Positions 1 through 9,131 of a DNA stretch of 64,000 bases are shown here, in pieces. Every line of letters begins with the position of its first letter. The stretch's first letter is position 1. Origin of the DNA: Paraferrimonas haliotis (GTDB lineage Bacteria > Pseudomonadota > Gammaproteobacteria > Enterobacterales > Shewanellaceae); the NCBI RefSeq assembly GCF_002282895.1, contig NZ_NRRB01000001.1, positions 62,001 through 126,000 on the forward strand. Reading direction: 5' to 3'. Made by a program: the position numbers and the translations under genes. Under the pieces are notes generated by a model, which made no database searches, was not told the origin of the DNA, and saw only the letters and a list, made by a program, of their open reading frames with translations.

Positions 1-927
1 TGGACCATAGTTGATGAGCCAGGTACCTATCGCGGTCAGTGTGCAGAATTGTGTGGTAAAGACCATGGATTCATGCCGATTGTGGTTGAGGTAGTAACGC
101 CTGAAGCGTTTGATGTTTGGGTAGCCGAGCAACAACAAGCGGCGGCGGATGCTGCGGCTGAAGCTGCGGCGAGCTTAAACCAAACACTGACGATGGAAGA
201 GTCGATGACTCTGGGTGAACAAGTCTATATTGCACGCTGTGCGGCGTGCCATCAGCCAAATGGTGCCGGCCTACCTGGCGTATTCCCGAGCTTGAAAAAG
301 TCTCCTTACATCCTAGGCGATGTCGCTGCTCACATCGATATCGTGGTTAACGGTCAAGCGGGAACGGCTATGCAGGCGTTTTCCGGTCAGCTTACCGCTA
401 AAGAAATTGCTGCGGTTGTGACCTATGAGCGAAATGCGTGGGGCAATGACACCGGTGATTTAGTGCAAGCGGCGGATGTTGCTGGCGGTAGCGGTGCTGA
501 GGAAAGTGCGCCACAAGAACAGCCTGCCACGAATCTAAAACCAGTAACCGAAGCGGTAGTGGTAACCGTAGAAGATGTGGTTGAAGAAGTGGAAGAGCAA
601 CTGTCGGACTTGTCCATGGACGAGCTCATGAGCAAAGGTGAACAAGTGTACATGGCCCAATGCGTGGCTTGTCACCAGCCTACAGGTCAAGGCATGCCAC
701 CCGCTTTCCCATCGCTTGTTGGAAGTCCAATTACTGTCGGTGATGTAGCGGCTCATATCGATATCGTAGTTAAGGGTAAACCGGGTAGCGCGATGATGGG
801 ATATGGCCAAATGTTAACGGCTACTGAAATTGCGGCTGTGGTTACTTACGAGCGAAACGCTTGGGGTAATAACACAGGTGATGCGGTGCAGCCATCACAA
901 GTGCATGCAGCGAAAAGTGGGCAGTAA
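1..927 (+). CDS. coxB: Cytochrome c oxidase subunit II, 3' part, with two C-terminal cytochrome c domains (partial at 5')
   Basis: The frame is open from base 1, so the N-terminal membrane segments lie outside the window. The first codons encode the end of the CuA cupredoxin domain (CAELCGKDHGFM, nt 40-75: two Cys, His and Met ligands). After an Ala-rich linker come two cytochrome c domains with CAACH (nt 238-252) and CVACH (nt 661-675) haem sites and Met ligands in GTAMQAF and GSAMMGY. The domains are clear duplicates, sharing AAHIDIVV and IAAVVTYERNAWGN. Periplasmic electron entry subunit of an aa3-type oxidase. One fused haem c domain is the usual caa3 form, so two is less common. coxA follows 12 nt later. 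Confidence 0.95.
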   Translation, partial: WTIVDEPGTYRGQCAELCGKDHGFMPIVVEVVTPEAFDVWVAEQQQAAADAAAEAAASLNQTLTMEESMTLGEQVYIARCAACHQPNGAGLPGVFPSLKKSPYILGDVAAHIDIVVNGQAGTAMQAFSGQLTAKEIAAVVTYERNAWGNDTGDLVQAADVAGGSGAEESAPQEQPATNLKPVTEAVVVTVEDVVEEVEEQLSDLSMDELMSKGEQVYMAQCVACHQPTGQGMPPAFPSLVGSPITVGDVAAHIDIVVKGKPGSAMMGYGQMLTATEIAAVVTYERNAWGNNTGDAVQPSQVHAAKSGQ

Positions 928-939
928 GGAGAAATAATC

Positions 940-2544
940 ATGAGTGCAGTTACTCAAGACCAACACGAGATTGGTCACGACGATCATCATGACGCCCACC
1001 ACGGTCCTGCCAAAGGGCTTATGCGTTGGGTGTTAACCACTAACCACAAAGACATTGGTTCGCTCTACTTGTGGTTTAGTTTCATCATGTTTTTAACCGG
1101 CGGTGCCATGGCGATGGTCATCCGTGCCGAGTTATTTGAGCCGGGTTTGCAATTGGTTGACCCGAACTTCTTTAACCAAATGACGACTGTTCATGGTCTT
1201 ATTATGGTGTTTGGTGCGGTTATGCCAGCCTTTACCGGGCTTGCCAACTGGATGATACCCATGATGATTGGTGCGCCGGATATGGCGCTGCCTCGCATGA
1301 ATAACTGGAGCTTTTGGATCTTGCCTTTTGCGTTCGCAATCCTACTGGCGTCGTTGTTTATGGAAGGTGGCGGCCCTAACTTTGGTTGGACGTTTTACGC
1401 GCCGCTGTCTACTCACTTTAGCCCCGACAGTACCGCTTTATTTGTGTTTTCAGTACACATCATGGGGATAAGCTCCATTATGGGCGCCATTAACGTCATC
1501 GTGACCATCGTTAATATGCGCGCGCCAGGCATGACTTGGATGAAGTTACCTTTGTTCGTATGGACATGGTTAATCACCGCCTTCCTATTGATTGCTGTCA
1601 TGCCGGTTCTGGCGGGCGTAGTCACCATGGTGCTTACCGATAAATTCTTCGGTACCAGCTTCTTCGATGCGGCTGGCGGCGGTGACCCAGTGCTGTTCCA
1701 ACACATATTTTGGTTCTTTGGTCACCCAGAAGTTTACATCATGATTTTGCCAAGTTTTGGCATCATCAGTGCCATTGTGCCGGCGTTTGCGCGTAAGCCT
1801 TTGTTTGGCTATGCCTCTATGGTCTACGCAACCGCGAGTATTGCTGTGTTGTCGTTCTTAGTTTGGGCGCACCATATGTTTACAACCGGTATGCCGGTAT
1901 TTGCCGAGCTGTTCTTCATGTATTGCACCATGTTAATCGCGGTGCCCACTGGGGTTAAGGTATTTAACTGGGTTGCCACCATGTGGCGTGGCTCAATGAC
2001 CTTTGAAGTGCCTATGTTGTTTTCGTTGGCCTTTATCATTTTGTTCACCATTGGCGGTTTCTCAGGGCTAATGCTGGCGATTACGCCGGTGGATTTCCAA
2101 TATCACGATACCTATTTTGTGGTGGCACACTTCCACTACGTATTGGTAACCGGTGCTGTGTTCTCCATTATGGCTGCTGCCTATTATTGGTTGCCTAAAT
2201 GGACCGGTAATATGTACAACGAAACCTTGGCTAAATGGCATTTTTGGTGCTCGTTGATTTCGGTAAATGTACTGTTCTTCCCTATGCACTTTTTGGGATT
2301 AGCGGGAATGCCGCGTCGTATTCCAGATTATGCGTTGCAATTTGCCGACATTAACCAAATCGTTTCCATCGGTGGTTTTGCCTTCGGTTTATCGCAGTTG
2401 ATATTTCTTGCGGTGCTGTTGAAGTGCATTAAGGGCGGCGAAAAAGCACCGTCGAAACCTTGGGAAGGTGCTGAAGGGTTAGAGTGGACTATAGCCAGTC
2501 CAGCCCCTTATCACAGTTTCACGACACCACCAGAGGTGAAGTAA
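940..2544 (+). CDS. coxA: Cytochrome c oxidase subunit I
   Basis: A 534-residue polytopic haem-copper oxidase catalytic subunit holding haem a and the haem a3-CuB centre that reduces oxygen. Visible marks are the His-rich N-terminus, the GHPEVYIMILPSFG segment with the cross-linked His-Tyr pair, the CuB ligands in WAHHMFTTGM, and the haem ligands in HDTYFVVAHFHYVL. Length is normal for a bacterial A-type subunit I. The SD sequence AAGGAGA sits just after the coxB stop, and cox11 begins 4 nt after this stop, so the genes are cotranscribed. Confidence 0.98.
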   Translation: MSAVTQDQHEIGHDDHHDAHHGPAKGLMRWVLTTNHKDIGSLYLWFSFIMFLTGGAMAMVIRAELFEPGLQLVDPNFFNQMTTVHGLIMVFGAVMPAFTGLANWMIPMMIGAPDMALPRMNNWSFWILPFAFAILLASLFMEGGGPNFGWTFYAPLSTHFSPDSTALFVFSVHIMGISSIMGAINVIVTIVNMRAPGMTWMKLPLFVWTWLITAFLLIAVMPVLAGVVTMVLTDKFFGTSFFDAAGGGDPVLFQHIFWFFGHPEVYIMILPSFGIISAIVPAFARKPLFGYASMVYATASIAVLSFLVWAHHMFTTGMPVFAELFFMYCTMLIAVPTGVKVFNWVATMWRGSMTFEVPMLFSLAFIILFTIGGFSGLMLAITPVDFQYHDTYFVVAHFHYVLVTGAVFSIMAAAYYWLPKWTGNMYNETLAKWHFWCSLISVNVLFFPMHFLGLAGMPRRIPDYALQFADINQIVSIGGFAFGLSQLIFLAVLLKCIKGGEKAPSKPWEGAEGLEWTIASPAPYHSFTTPPEVK

Positions 2545-2548
2545 GCCC

Positions 2549-3115
2549 ATGACCACACAGCCGAAAACCAATAAAAAGCTGACTCTGTCATTAGTGCTGA
2601 TTGCGTTTGGCATGTTTGGCTTCGGCTACGCTTTAGTGCCGCTTTACGACGTGTTTTGCGAAATCACAGGTATTAACGGCAAAACACGAGATGAAGCGGT
2701 GGTCTATCAGGCGGGCGAGGTAAACAAAGAGCGTTTGGTTACCGTGGAGTTTATTGCTCATGTGTCTCCAGAGATGCCATGGCAATTTGCACCCATAGTA
2801 AAACGTATGCAGGTACACCCCGGTGACCTTAAGCGCGTCTCCTTTGAAGTAATTAGTGAAGCGGGTGATGCAACGTTAGGCCAAGCCATACCGTCGGTTA
2901 GCCCAGGGCAAGCTGCTCTGTACTTAAATAAGACTGAGTGTTTTTGTTTCAATCAACAACAATTAGCAGCGGGGGCTCGTGCCGAGTTGCCACTGATCTT
3001 TTTTGTCGACCCGGAGCTTCCGGAAGAAATAAATACCCTCACCTTGTCTTACACCCTCTATAACATCAGTGATCAATTGACCGTAACAGCGGCAAATGGA
3101 GCTCACTATGAGTAA
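2549..3115 (+). CDS. ctaG: Cytochrome c oxidase assembly protein CtaG/Cox11
   Basis: 188 residues with one N-terminal membrane helix (about residues 11-30) and a periplasmic domain containing the copper-binding TECFCFNQQ motif of Cox11. Family role: delivery of copper to the CuB site of subunit I. It sits between coxA and coxC as in many proteobacterial operons, and its last 8 nt overlap the coxC start. Confidence 0.96.
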   Translation: MTTQPKTNKKLTLSLVLIAFGMFGFGYALVPLYDVFCEITGINGKTRDEAVVYQAGEVNKERLVTVEFIAHVSPEMPWQFAPIVKRMQVHPGDLKRVSFEVISEAGDATLGQAIPSVSPGQAALYLNKTECFCFNQQQLAAGARAELPLIFFVDPELPEEINTLTLSYTLYNISDQLTVTAANGAHYE

Positions 3116-3983
3116 CAAAACAGAAGTTTATTATGTTCCGGCGCAAAGCCCTTGGCCCATTGTAGGTGCTATTGGACTGTTTTTAATTGCGTACGGAGCG
3201 GGTACCTACGTTCAACAATTGAACCAACCAGGCGGTTTTGGTGGTTACATTTTACTGGCGGGAATCGCCACCATTATTTTTATGTTGGTGGGTTGGTTTC
3301 GTAATGTGATTGATGAATCCATTGCCGGTCTGTATTCAGCGCAAATGGACCGTTCCTTTAGACAGGGCATGAGTTGGTTCATTTTCTCTGAAGTGATGTT
3401 TTTCGTGGCTTTTTTCGGCGCCTTATTTTACGCCCGCATGATAGCGGTGCCATGGCTCGGTGGCGCCAGTAATAACGCCATGACGCATGAGGTGCTATGG
3501 CCCACTTTTGAAGCGGTGTGGCCTTTGGTGACAACGCCCGATGGCACCACAACCGAAGCCATGGGGTGGCAAGGTTTGCCGCTATACAACACCATTATTC
3601 TGGTGATCAGTTCGGTAACGCTGCACTTCAGTCATGTGGGTTTGGAAAAAAATCAACGTAAAGCCCTCATTGTTTGGCTGGCGATTACCATTCTGTTGGG
3701 GATTGGCTTCTTGTTTTTACAAGCAGAAGAATACGTATTCGCCTATCGTGAAATGGGGCTAACGTTAGCGTCTGGAATCTACGGTAATACTTTCTATTTG
3801 CTCACGGGCTTTCATGGAATGCACGTTACCTTAGGGACCATTATTTTAATTATTCTGTTCTTTAGGGTACTTAAAGGGCATTTCTCACCGGACAATCATT
3901 TCGCATTCCAAGCGGGCAGCTGGTATTGGCACTTTGTGGATGTCGTGTGGTTGTGTTTGTTCGTGTTTGTGTACGTTTTATAG
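3108..3983 (+). CDS. coxC: Cytochrome c oxidase subunit III
   Basis: 291 residues and about seven membrane helices, with the subunit III signature FHGMHVTLGTII and the C-terminal WYWHFVDVVWL. An in-frame ATG exists at 3096, but the ATG at 3108 has GGAG about 7 nt upstream and gives the usual MSNKTEVYYVP start, so it is preferred. It overlaps ctaG by 8 nt, indicating translational coupling. It stabilises the oxidase core. Confidence 0.96.
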   Translation: MSNKTEVYYVPAQSPWPIVGAIGLFLIAYGAGTYVQQLNQPGGFGGYILLAGIATIIFMLVGWFRNVIDESIAGLYSAQMDRSFRQGMSWFIFSEVMFFVAFFGALFYARMIAVPWLGGASNNAMTHEVLWPTFEAVWPLVTTPDGTTTEAMGWQGLPLYNTIILVISSVTLHFSHVGLEKNQRKALIVWLAITILLGIGFLFLQAEEYVFAYREMGLTLASGIYGNTFYLLTGFHGMHVTLGTIILIILFFRVLKGHFSPDNHFAFQAGSWYWHFVDVVWLCLFVFVYVL

Positions 3984-3989
3984 AACGAT

Positions 3990-4199
3990 TTAATAAGGTC
4001 GTGGGTTGGGCTGTACTAAGCCCAATGCCATGGCTACTAATAACAACAAAATAACCAGAGCCGAAAAGGCCACTCGACGTCCTAAATAGCGCGTCATGGA
4101 ATTGTTGCTGTTTCCCTTGATCATGGCAAATAACGCACTGCCAAGGCTGAAAACAATTACGAGTAGTAACCCGATGATGACCAGTTTAAATACGAGCAT
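3990..4199 (-). CDS. DUF2909-type twin-transmembrane small protein
   Basis: 69 residues with two hydrophobic helices (about 4-26 and 45-63) separated by a short polar loop, the layout of the DUF2909 'twin transmembrane' proteins often found inside cox clusters, usually on the opposite strand next to SURF1. ATG at 4199 has AAGG about 10 nt upstream on the minus strand. Function is unknown; by position it may be an oxidase accessory protein. Its 5' end overlaps the probable SURF1 start. Confidence 0.8.
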   Translation of the reverse strand: MLVFKLVIIGLLLVIVFSLGSALFAMIKGNSNNSMTRYLGRRVAFSALVILLLLVAMALGLVQPNPRPY

Positions 4200-4917
4200 A
4201 AAAGCGCCTTATAAAAGCAAATCGCTGTGGTTGTTTGTGATAACTACTGTCGCTTTGTTTGCCATTATGGTCAAGCTAGGATTTTGGCAGTTAGCTCGTG
4301 CCGAGCAAGCCCAGCTCAATCTCGACAATCTGCAACAGCGGGGCACAGAAGTGCTCGAAGGTTGGCAGCAATTGGCCAACCAACAAGCCTTAGACGGTTA
4401 TCAAATTGCACTATCAGGCATCGTGTCGCAACAATCTCTTTTATTAGATAACCAAACCTTTGAAGGGCGAGTTGGCTACCGTTGGTTAATGGCGTTGTAT
4501 TCGACTGAAGCTGCAACCCAAGCCATCTTACTTGATTTGGGCTTTGTCGCGGCGCCGGTTTCTCGTGAACAGTTGCCGGCGCTGCCTCAAATAGCAACCG
4601 AGCAAACGGTGACAGGAAACTTATACCGCCCTGGTGTTAATCAATTTAATTCGGCGTTGGCGGCTGAGCCGGGATTCCCAAAACGCATTCAAAGCCTCGA
4701 TTTATCCGCCATTGCCAAACTGTTGGGCTTGTCCGAATTGTCACCATACGTGGTGCAGCTTAAGCAAATACAAGCGATGGATCTGCAACCCAATTGGAAA
4801 GCTCAGGTCATGCCGCCGCACAAGCATACCGGTTATGCGGTGCAATGGTTTGCCATGTCGGCGGTGCTGGTTATCGTCGCTCTGTCTTTTATTTACCGAA
4901 CTTGGTTTCGCAGTTAA
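4177..4917 (+). CDS. SURF1 family cytochrome oxidase assembly protein
   Basis: About 246 residues with an N-terminal helix (LWLFVITTVALFAIMVKLGFWQL), a periplasmic domain and a C-terminal helix ending YAVQWFAMSAVLVIVALSFIYR, the SURF1/Shy1 topology. The family assists haem a insertion into subunit I. The frame is open from 4096, but that would place the start deep in the opposite-strand gene. ATG at 4174 or 4177 fits the family N-terminus, although no strong SD is visible, so the exact start is uncertain. Confidence 0.88.
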   Translation: MTSLNTSIKAPYKSKSLWLFVITTVALFAIMVKLGFWQLARAEQAQLNLDNLQQRGTEVLEGWQQLANQQALDGYQIALSGIVSQQSLLLDNQTFEGRVGYRWLMALYSTEAATQAILLDLGFVAAPVSREQLPALPQIATEQTVTGNLYRPGVNQFNSALAAEPGFPKRIQSLDLSAIAKLLGLSELSPYVVQLKQIQAMDLQPNWKAQVMPPHKHTGYAVQWFAMSAVLVIVALSFIYRTWFRS

Positions 4918-4926
4918 GGAGTAACC

Positions 4927-5469
4927 ATGACTCAGCAACCCAACCGAAAGCCGATGATTATTGTCATCGCATTATTCGCGTTACCCGTGGTGGTGGCCAA
5001 GCTGTTCTTAGCATTGAATTGGTATGAAGGCGGCGTGACCAATCGAGGTCAGTTATTGCCTGTTGAAACCAACTACCAATCGCTGGCGATTGAAAATCCG
5101 GCTCCTGGTAAATGGCAACTCGTTTACGCCATGCCGAAAGATTGCATGGCGGCTTGCCAAAAAGACATTGAACTGCTTAAAAATAGCGTTACTGCGCTGG
5201 GTAGAAAGCAAGACCGAGTAGAGCCGGTCATCTTGGTGAAACCAGAAGTGTCAGAGGCTGTACAACAACAATTAAAGGCGTCTGGTTTTTTAATTCAAAC
5301 CGCGAATAGCCAACTGCCTATAACAACCGGCGCAAGTGCGATTGCCGACCCCTTGGGCAATTGGGTGCTGAGCTATCAACAACGGTTAATTGCTCAAGAG
5401 CAAATTCAAACCAGTCGTGACCGATTACTAGACGTTAAAAAGCTTCTGAAAATGTCGAAGGTGGGATAA
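4927..5469 (+). CDS. Membrane-anchored thioredoxin-fold-like protein of the cox cluster
   Basis: 180 residues: an N-terminal membrane anchor (about residues 9-28) then a soluble domain with a CxxxC motif (DCMAACQ) placed like the copper or redox site of Sco proteins. The region after it (KQDRVEPVILV, then IADPLGNWVLSY near the C-terminus) resembles a degenerate thioredoxin fold. It lies between SURF1 and ctaA and abuts the ctaA start. A role in oxidase copper or thiol chemistry is inferred from context. Comparable unnamed proteins occur at this position in other gammaproteobacterial cox clusters. Confidence 0.75.
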   Translation: MTQQPNRKPMIIVIALFALPVVVAKLFLALNWYEGGVTNRGQLLPVETNYQSLAIENPAPGKWQLVYAMPKDCMAACQKDIELLKNSVTALGRKQDRVEPVILVKPEVSEAVQQQLKASGFLIQTANSQLPITTGASAIADPLGNWVLSYQQRLIAQEQIQTSRDRLLDVKKLLKMSKVG

Positions 5470-6456
5470 ATGAATAAAGCATTAGCATTTTCCATAGGGT
5501 TGGCCATTTGCGTCATTTTAATGGGGGCATACACCCGCTTGGAAAACGCCGGTTTAGGCTGCCCAGACTGGCCCGGTTGCTATGGTTTTGTCGGCGTCCC
5601 TATGGAACAAGCTCATATTGAGCAAGCTGAAGCGGCCTTTCCTGAACGCCCAGTAGAGCCTCATAAAGCCTGGCTAGAAATGATTCATCGCTACATAGCT
5701 TCGTTACTGGGCTTCACCATTCTATTGCTTATGGTGTTTGCTTGGCGACACCATAAACACGGGTTATTAAGTCAACCAAAACTGGCGACAGGGTTGTTTT
5801 TTCTTGTTTGTTTTCAAGGGGCTTTGGGCGCTTGGACGGTAACCATGAAGTTACTTCCGCAAGTGGTCATGGCGCATTTGCTCGGCGGGTTTACTGTGCT
5901 GTCCTTGCTGTTTTTGTGGTGGCTGCGGCGCACATTGAACGGCGTGACGGTAGACGATGTTGCTCGTAAATATGCACCGCTAGCGGCGTTTGCGCTTACC
6001 TTGCTCATTGGCCAGATAATGCTGGGTGGCTGGACGTCGGCAAACTACGCAGCAACTGCCTGCACTGAATTGCCGTGGTGTGAAGGCGATTGGCTATCAC
6101 GACTTGATATTAACGGCGCATTTTCGCTGCCGGAGGGGCATCACAACAGCTATGAATTTGGCGTTATGGATTATGCGGCTCGGATGACGGTACACGTTAG
6201 CCACCGGCTGGGCGCTGTGGTTGTCAGTGCGGTGTTGGTGTTGCTTGGGTGGTTGCTCATCAACAAGAGTCAACAGCCGCTAGTACGAAAAGCCGGTTGG
6301 ATTATGTTGAGCCTACTTGGCTTACAGGTTTTGTTAGGCATCAGCAATGTGGTTTGGCAGCTACCGCTTCCCGTAGCCGTGGCTCACAATGGTGGAGCAG
6401 CGCTGTTGCTTCTGAGTCTGGTATTTATAAATTTCTTAAGTTGGCGTAGGGCCTAG
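5470..6456 (+). CDS. ctaA: Haem A synthase (COX15/CtaA)
   Basis: 328-residue polytopic membrane protein starting immediately after the previous stop. Family marks are RLENAGLGCPDWPGCYG near the N-terminus, EMIHRYIASLLGF in the middle, and HVSHRLGAVVV with VAHNGGAALLL in the second half, giving the four conserved haem-ligand histidines. It oxidises the haem O methyl group to formyl, making haem A for CoxA. ctaB follows 12 nt downstream with a GGAG SD. Confidence 0.95.
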   Translation: MNKALAFSIGLAICVILMGAYTRLENAGLGCPDWPGCYGFVGVPMEQAHIEQAEAAFPERPVEPHKAWLEMIHRYIASLLGFTILLLMVFAWRHHKHGLLSQPKLATGLFFLVCFQGALGAWTVTMKLLPQVVMAHLLGGFTVLSLLFLWWLRRTLNGVTVDDVARKYAPLAAFALTLLIGQIMLGGWTSANYAATACTELPWCEGDWLSRLDINGAFSLPEGHHNSYEFGVMDYAARMTVHVSHRLGAVVVSAVLVLLGWLLINKSQQPLVRKAGWIMLSLLGLQVLLGISNVVWQLPLPVAVAHNGGAALLLLSLVFINFLSWRRA

Positions 6457-6468
6457 CAAGGAGTCAGC

Positions 6469-7383
6469 ATGGCTAAGACAATTGATACTCAAATACACTC
6501 TGGGTCGTCGCCGATTCAATTGAACTGGCGAGACTACTTAGAAATGACCAAGCCTAAGGTGGTGGCACTGATGTTGCTCACCGTGGTGGTGGGCATGTGC
6601 TTGGCGGTTCCCGGGGCTGTACCATTGGATAAGTTGCTGTTCGGATTATTTGGCATTGGTGCCATGTCGGGAGCTGCGGCAGCCTTTAACCACCTCATTG
6701 ATCGACGCATTGATGCGGTGATGGCCAGAACCCATAAACGACCGTTGCCCGAGGGCAAAGTGTCTCCCAAACGAGCTCTGATGTTTGCCATTGGTTTGAG
6801 CGTGCTGGGTTTCGTGGTTTTGCATGAGCTGGTTAACCCGCTAACCGCGTGGTTGACCTTTGCCAGTTTAATTGGCTACGCCCTGATTTACACCGCGTAC
6901 TTAAAACGTGCCACGCCACAAAATATTGTGATTGGAGGCTTAGCCGGTGCCATGCCGCCCTTGTTAGGCTGGACCTCCGTCACAGGCGATTGGCATGGCC
7001 ATGCGTGGTTACTGGTGATGATTATTTTCGTTTGGACGCCACCGCACTTTTGGGCCTTAGCCATTCATCGTCGCGATGACTACGCCAAAGTCGGTATGCC
7101 GATGTTGCCGGTAACTCACGGCGTTGAATTTACCAAGACAGCCATCTTGTTGTATTCGTTTTTACTTGGGGTTGTGTGTTTATTGCCCGTCGTGTTGGGC
7201 ATGTGTTCCACCCTCTATTTGATTGGTTCCAGCGTGCTGAGCATGGGTTTTATTTATAAAGCGTGGCTGCTGAAATACAGCGACGAGCCACAGCATGCCA
7301 TGGGCTTATTTAAGTTCTCAATCGTTCATCTAATGTTGTTGTTTATTGTGTTATTGCTGGATCACTATTTGGGGGCGTTATGA
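6469..7383 (+). CDS. cyoE: Protoheme IX farnesyltransferase (haem O synthase)
   Basis: 304 residues of the UbiA prenyltransferase superfamily. The first aspartate-rich motif appears as [15 protein letters not shown] followed by HKRPLPEG, and a second conserved region as [27 protein letters not shown]. It converts haem B to haem O, the substrate of the adjacent CtaA. Its stop overlaps the downstream sco start by 4 nt (ATGA). In this cox context the symbol ctaB is equally used. Confidence 0.96.
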   Translation: MAKTIDTQIHSGSSPIQLNWRDYLEMTKPKVVALMLLTVVVGMCLAVPGAVPLDKLLFGLFGIGAMSGAAAAFNHLIDRRIDAVMARTHKRPLPEGKVSPKRALMFAIGLSVLGFVVLHELVNPLTAWLTFASLIGYALIYTAYLKRATPQNIVIGGLAGAMPPLLGWTSVTGDWHGHAWLLVMIIFVWTPPHFWALAIHRRDDYAKVGMPMLPVTHGVEFTKTAILLYSFLLGVVCLLPVVLGMCSTLYLIGSSVLSMGFIYKAWLLKYSDEPQHAMGLFKFSIVHLMLLFIVLLLDHYLGAL

Positions 7384-8042
7384 ACCTAAAGCATGGGTTG
7401 CCACTGGCTGGAGTGGCGATATTGGCGCTGCTTGCGGGCATGTTTGTTAATCAAAGCATTATCAATCCTGAGCCATCTTTGGATAAGCAAGCGCCAATTT
7501 CTGCGCTGGTTTATCCAACGCCGAGGCAGCTAACCGGCTTTGAATTGACTGACCAACACGGTCAGCGCTTTACCCCAGAAAGCCTCAAAGGAAAATGGAG
7601 TTTGTTGTTTGCCGGTTACACCAGTTGCCCAGATGTGTGCCCAACCACTCTTATTCAGTTAAAGAGCGCTCACAAACAGTTGGCCATGGGCGATGACTTA
7701 CAAGTGGTATTGGTGTCGGTCGATCCAAAGCGCGACCATCAGCAAAAGCTCAAGCAGTACATTGATTATTTTAACCCGAGCTTTAGTGCCATTCGTGGTG
7801 ACCATCCGCAGCTGTATCCGCTCACTCAACAATTGGGGCTGGTATACTCAATGAGTGGCGATGATCCAGATAATTATCTGGTCGATCACAGTGCAGCGGT
7901 TGCCTTGATTAACCCTCAAGGGCAATTAGCGGCCTTGCTTAAACCAAAGCCGCAGCAACCCGGGAAAATTGCCATGGTTCGCGGCGATGATGTTGCTCAA
8001 GATGTGGCTTTGATCATTTCAGGCAGAGCCGCTAATTTGTAG
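7380..8042 (+). CDS. SCO1/SenC family copper chaperone
   Basis: 220 residues with an N-terminal membrane anchor (about residues 7-25) and a thioredoxin fold containing the copper motif [11 protein letters not shown] (CxxxC) and the distal His in [12 protein letters not shown]. Sco proteins load or reduce the CuA site of subunit II. It is the last gene of the oxidase cluster and converges on the deacetylase gene with only 2 nt between stops. Confidence 0.95.
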   Translation: MNLKHGLPLAGVAILALLAGMFVNQSIINPEPSLDKQAPISALVYPTPRQLTGFELTDQHGQRFTPESLKGKWSLLFAGYTSCPDVCPTTLIQLKSAHKQLAMGDDLQVVLVSVDPKRDHQQKLKQYIDYFNPSFSAIRGDHPQLYPLTQQLGLVYSMSGDDPDNYLVDHSAAVALINPQGQLAALLKPKPQQPGKIAMVRGDDVAQDVALIISGRAANL

Positions 8043-8044
8043 CG

Positions 8045-9091
8045 TTAACCCTTAGGGTAAGTGCCATCGGCTTTAGCACGCAACCAAGGTTGTGAGAACC
8101 AAAAGTAGCCGCTTTTGGTTTTGCTGGGCGCGGTGCAGTTGTAGCGAGAGCGACCAACGGGCACATCCCCTTCTGGGGAAATCACAAACTCATTGTCGGA
8201 AACCCAAACCGGCTTCACAGCACCTTGGCCTTGCACGTAACACATCAGTTCTTTAGTGCGGACATCCGTGACGTCCATTTTCACCCGAAGCTCGGGACGT
8301 GTATTGTCGTGAGCTAAGGTAGGGTCGGTGGGCGTAACTTCCAGCAAGGTAAATGGCATGCTGTTAATCTTTACCTTGAAGCTCGGCATGCTGGAGTAGG
8401 TGTTCGCCATTGGAAAGCGCGGAATGGCGCGCAGATCAGTCGTTAACCCCACCGCACCTGATTGCTGGCCAATGCCAATGTAACCCAGCTGTTCCAGCAG
8501 AGCGGTTACTTGATCATCATACTCGCCATAAGGGTAGGCCAGCATCTTAAAATTGTATCCGGTATTTTGCTTAATTTTTGCTTCGGCGTTCTCAATGTCT
8601 TTTTGAATGCGAGCCAGCCACTGAGAATTATTTTCTCCCTCAAGCTTTTGCACTAGATGAAGATGACTTGAGGTGTGGTTTGCAATTTCGACACCGTCAG
8701 CCACCATTTTGCCAATGGTTTCCCAGGACATCATTTGGTGGAAGCCTTTATCTAAGGGGTCGGTTGCAACGAACACGGTATAAGGAAATCCGTATTGTTT
8801 TAGAATGGGGTGGGCATTATCAAAATTGTCTTGATAGCCATCGTCGAAGGTAATCACAACCGTTTTTGGCGCTGGCTCTTGACCCTTGTTAAGCATCTCA
8901 ACCAATTTTGACATGGGAATCACATTGAACTCATGCTCTTTAATATAGGCCATATGCTCGTTGAAGCGATCAATGCTGGTTGTTGTGGATTTCGGAGCGT
9001 GATCCGATACATGATGGTATTGTAAAATGACAGCGGCTTGAGCCAGCTGGCAAGCCAATAACGTGGTTAAAAGCAGTAAAATTCGAGTCAC
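8045..9091 (-). CDS. Secreted polysaccharide deacetylase family protein
   Basis: 348 residues with a signal peptide (first about 19 residues, ending AQA) and the NodB-type motifs VITFDDGYQDN (catalytic Asp and metal Asp) and IANHTSSHLHL (metal His pair), plus a YPYGEYDD motif. A roughly 120-residue C-terminal region after the NodB domain matches nothing I recognise. The start is GTG at 9091 with GAGG about 7 nt upstream. Substrate is unknown; the family removes acetyl groups from chitin, peptidoglycan or exopolysaccharide. Confidence 0.9.
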   Translation of the reverse strand: MTRILLLLTTLLACQLAQAAVILQYHHVSDHAPKSTTTSIDRFNEHMAYIKEHEFNVIPMSKLVEMLNKGQEPAPKTVVITFDDGYQDNFDNAHPILKQYGFPYTVFVATDPLDKGFHQMMSWETIGKMVADGVEIANHTSSHLHLVQKLEGENNSQWLARIQKDIENAEAKIKQNTGYNFKMLAYPYGEYDDQVTALLEQLGYIGIGQQSGAVGLTTDLRAIPRFPMANTYSSMPSFKVKINSMPFTLLEVTPTDPTLAHDNTRPELRVKMDVTDVRTKELMCYVQGQGAVKPVWVSDNEFVISPEGDVPVGRSRYNCTAPSKTKSGYFWFSQPWLRAKADGTYPKG

Positions 9092-9131
9092 AAGCTACCT
9101 CACGAAAAGGAGTGATAATCTGAAATCGTTT

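Noticed and set aside
4096..4176. Upstream extension of SURF1 from 4096
   Set aside because: It would run through most of the opposite-strand DUF2909 gene and adds residues unlike the SURF1 N-terminus.
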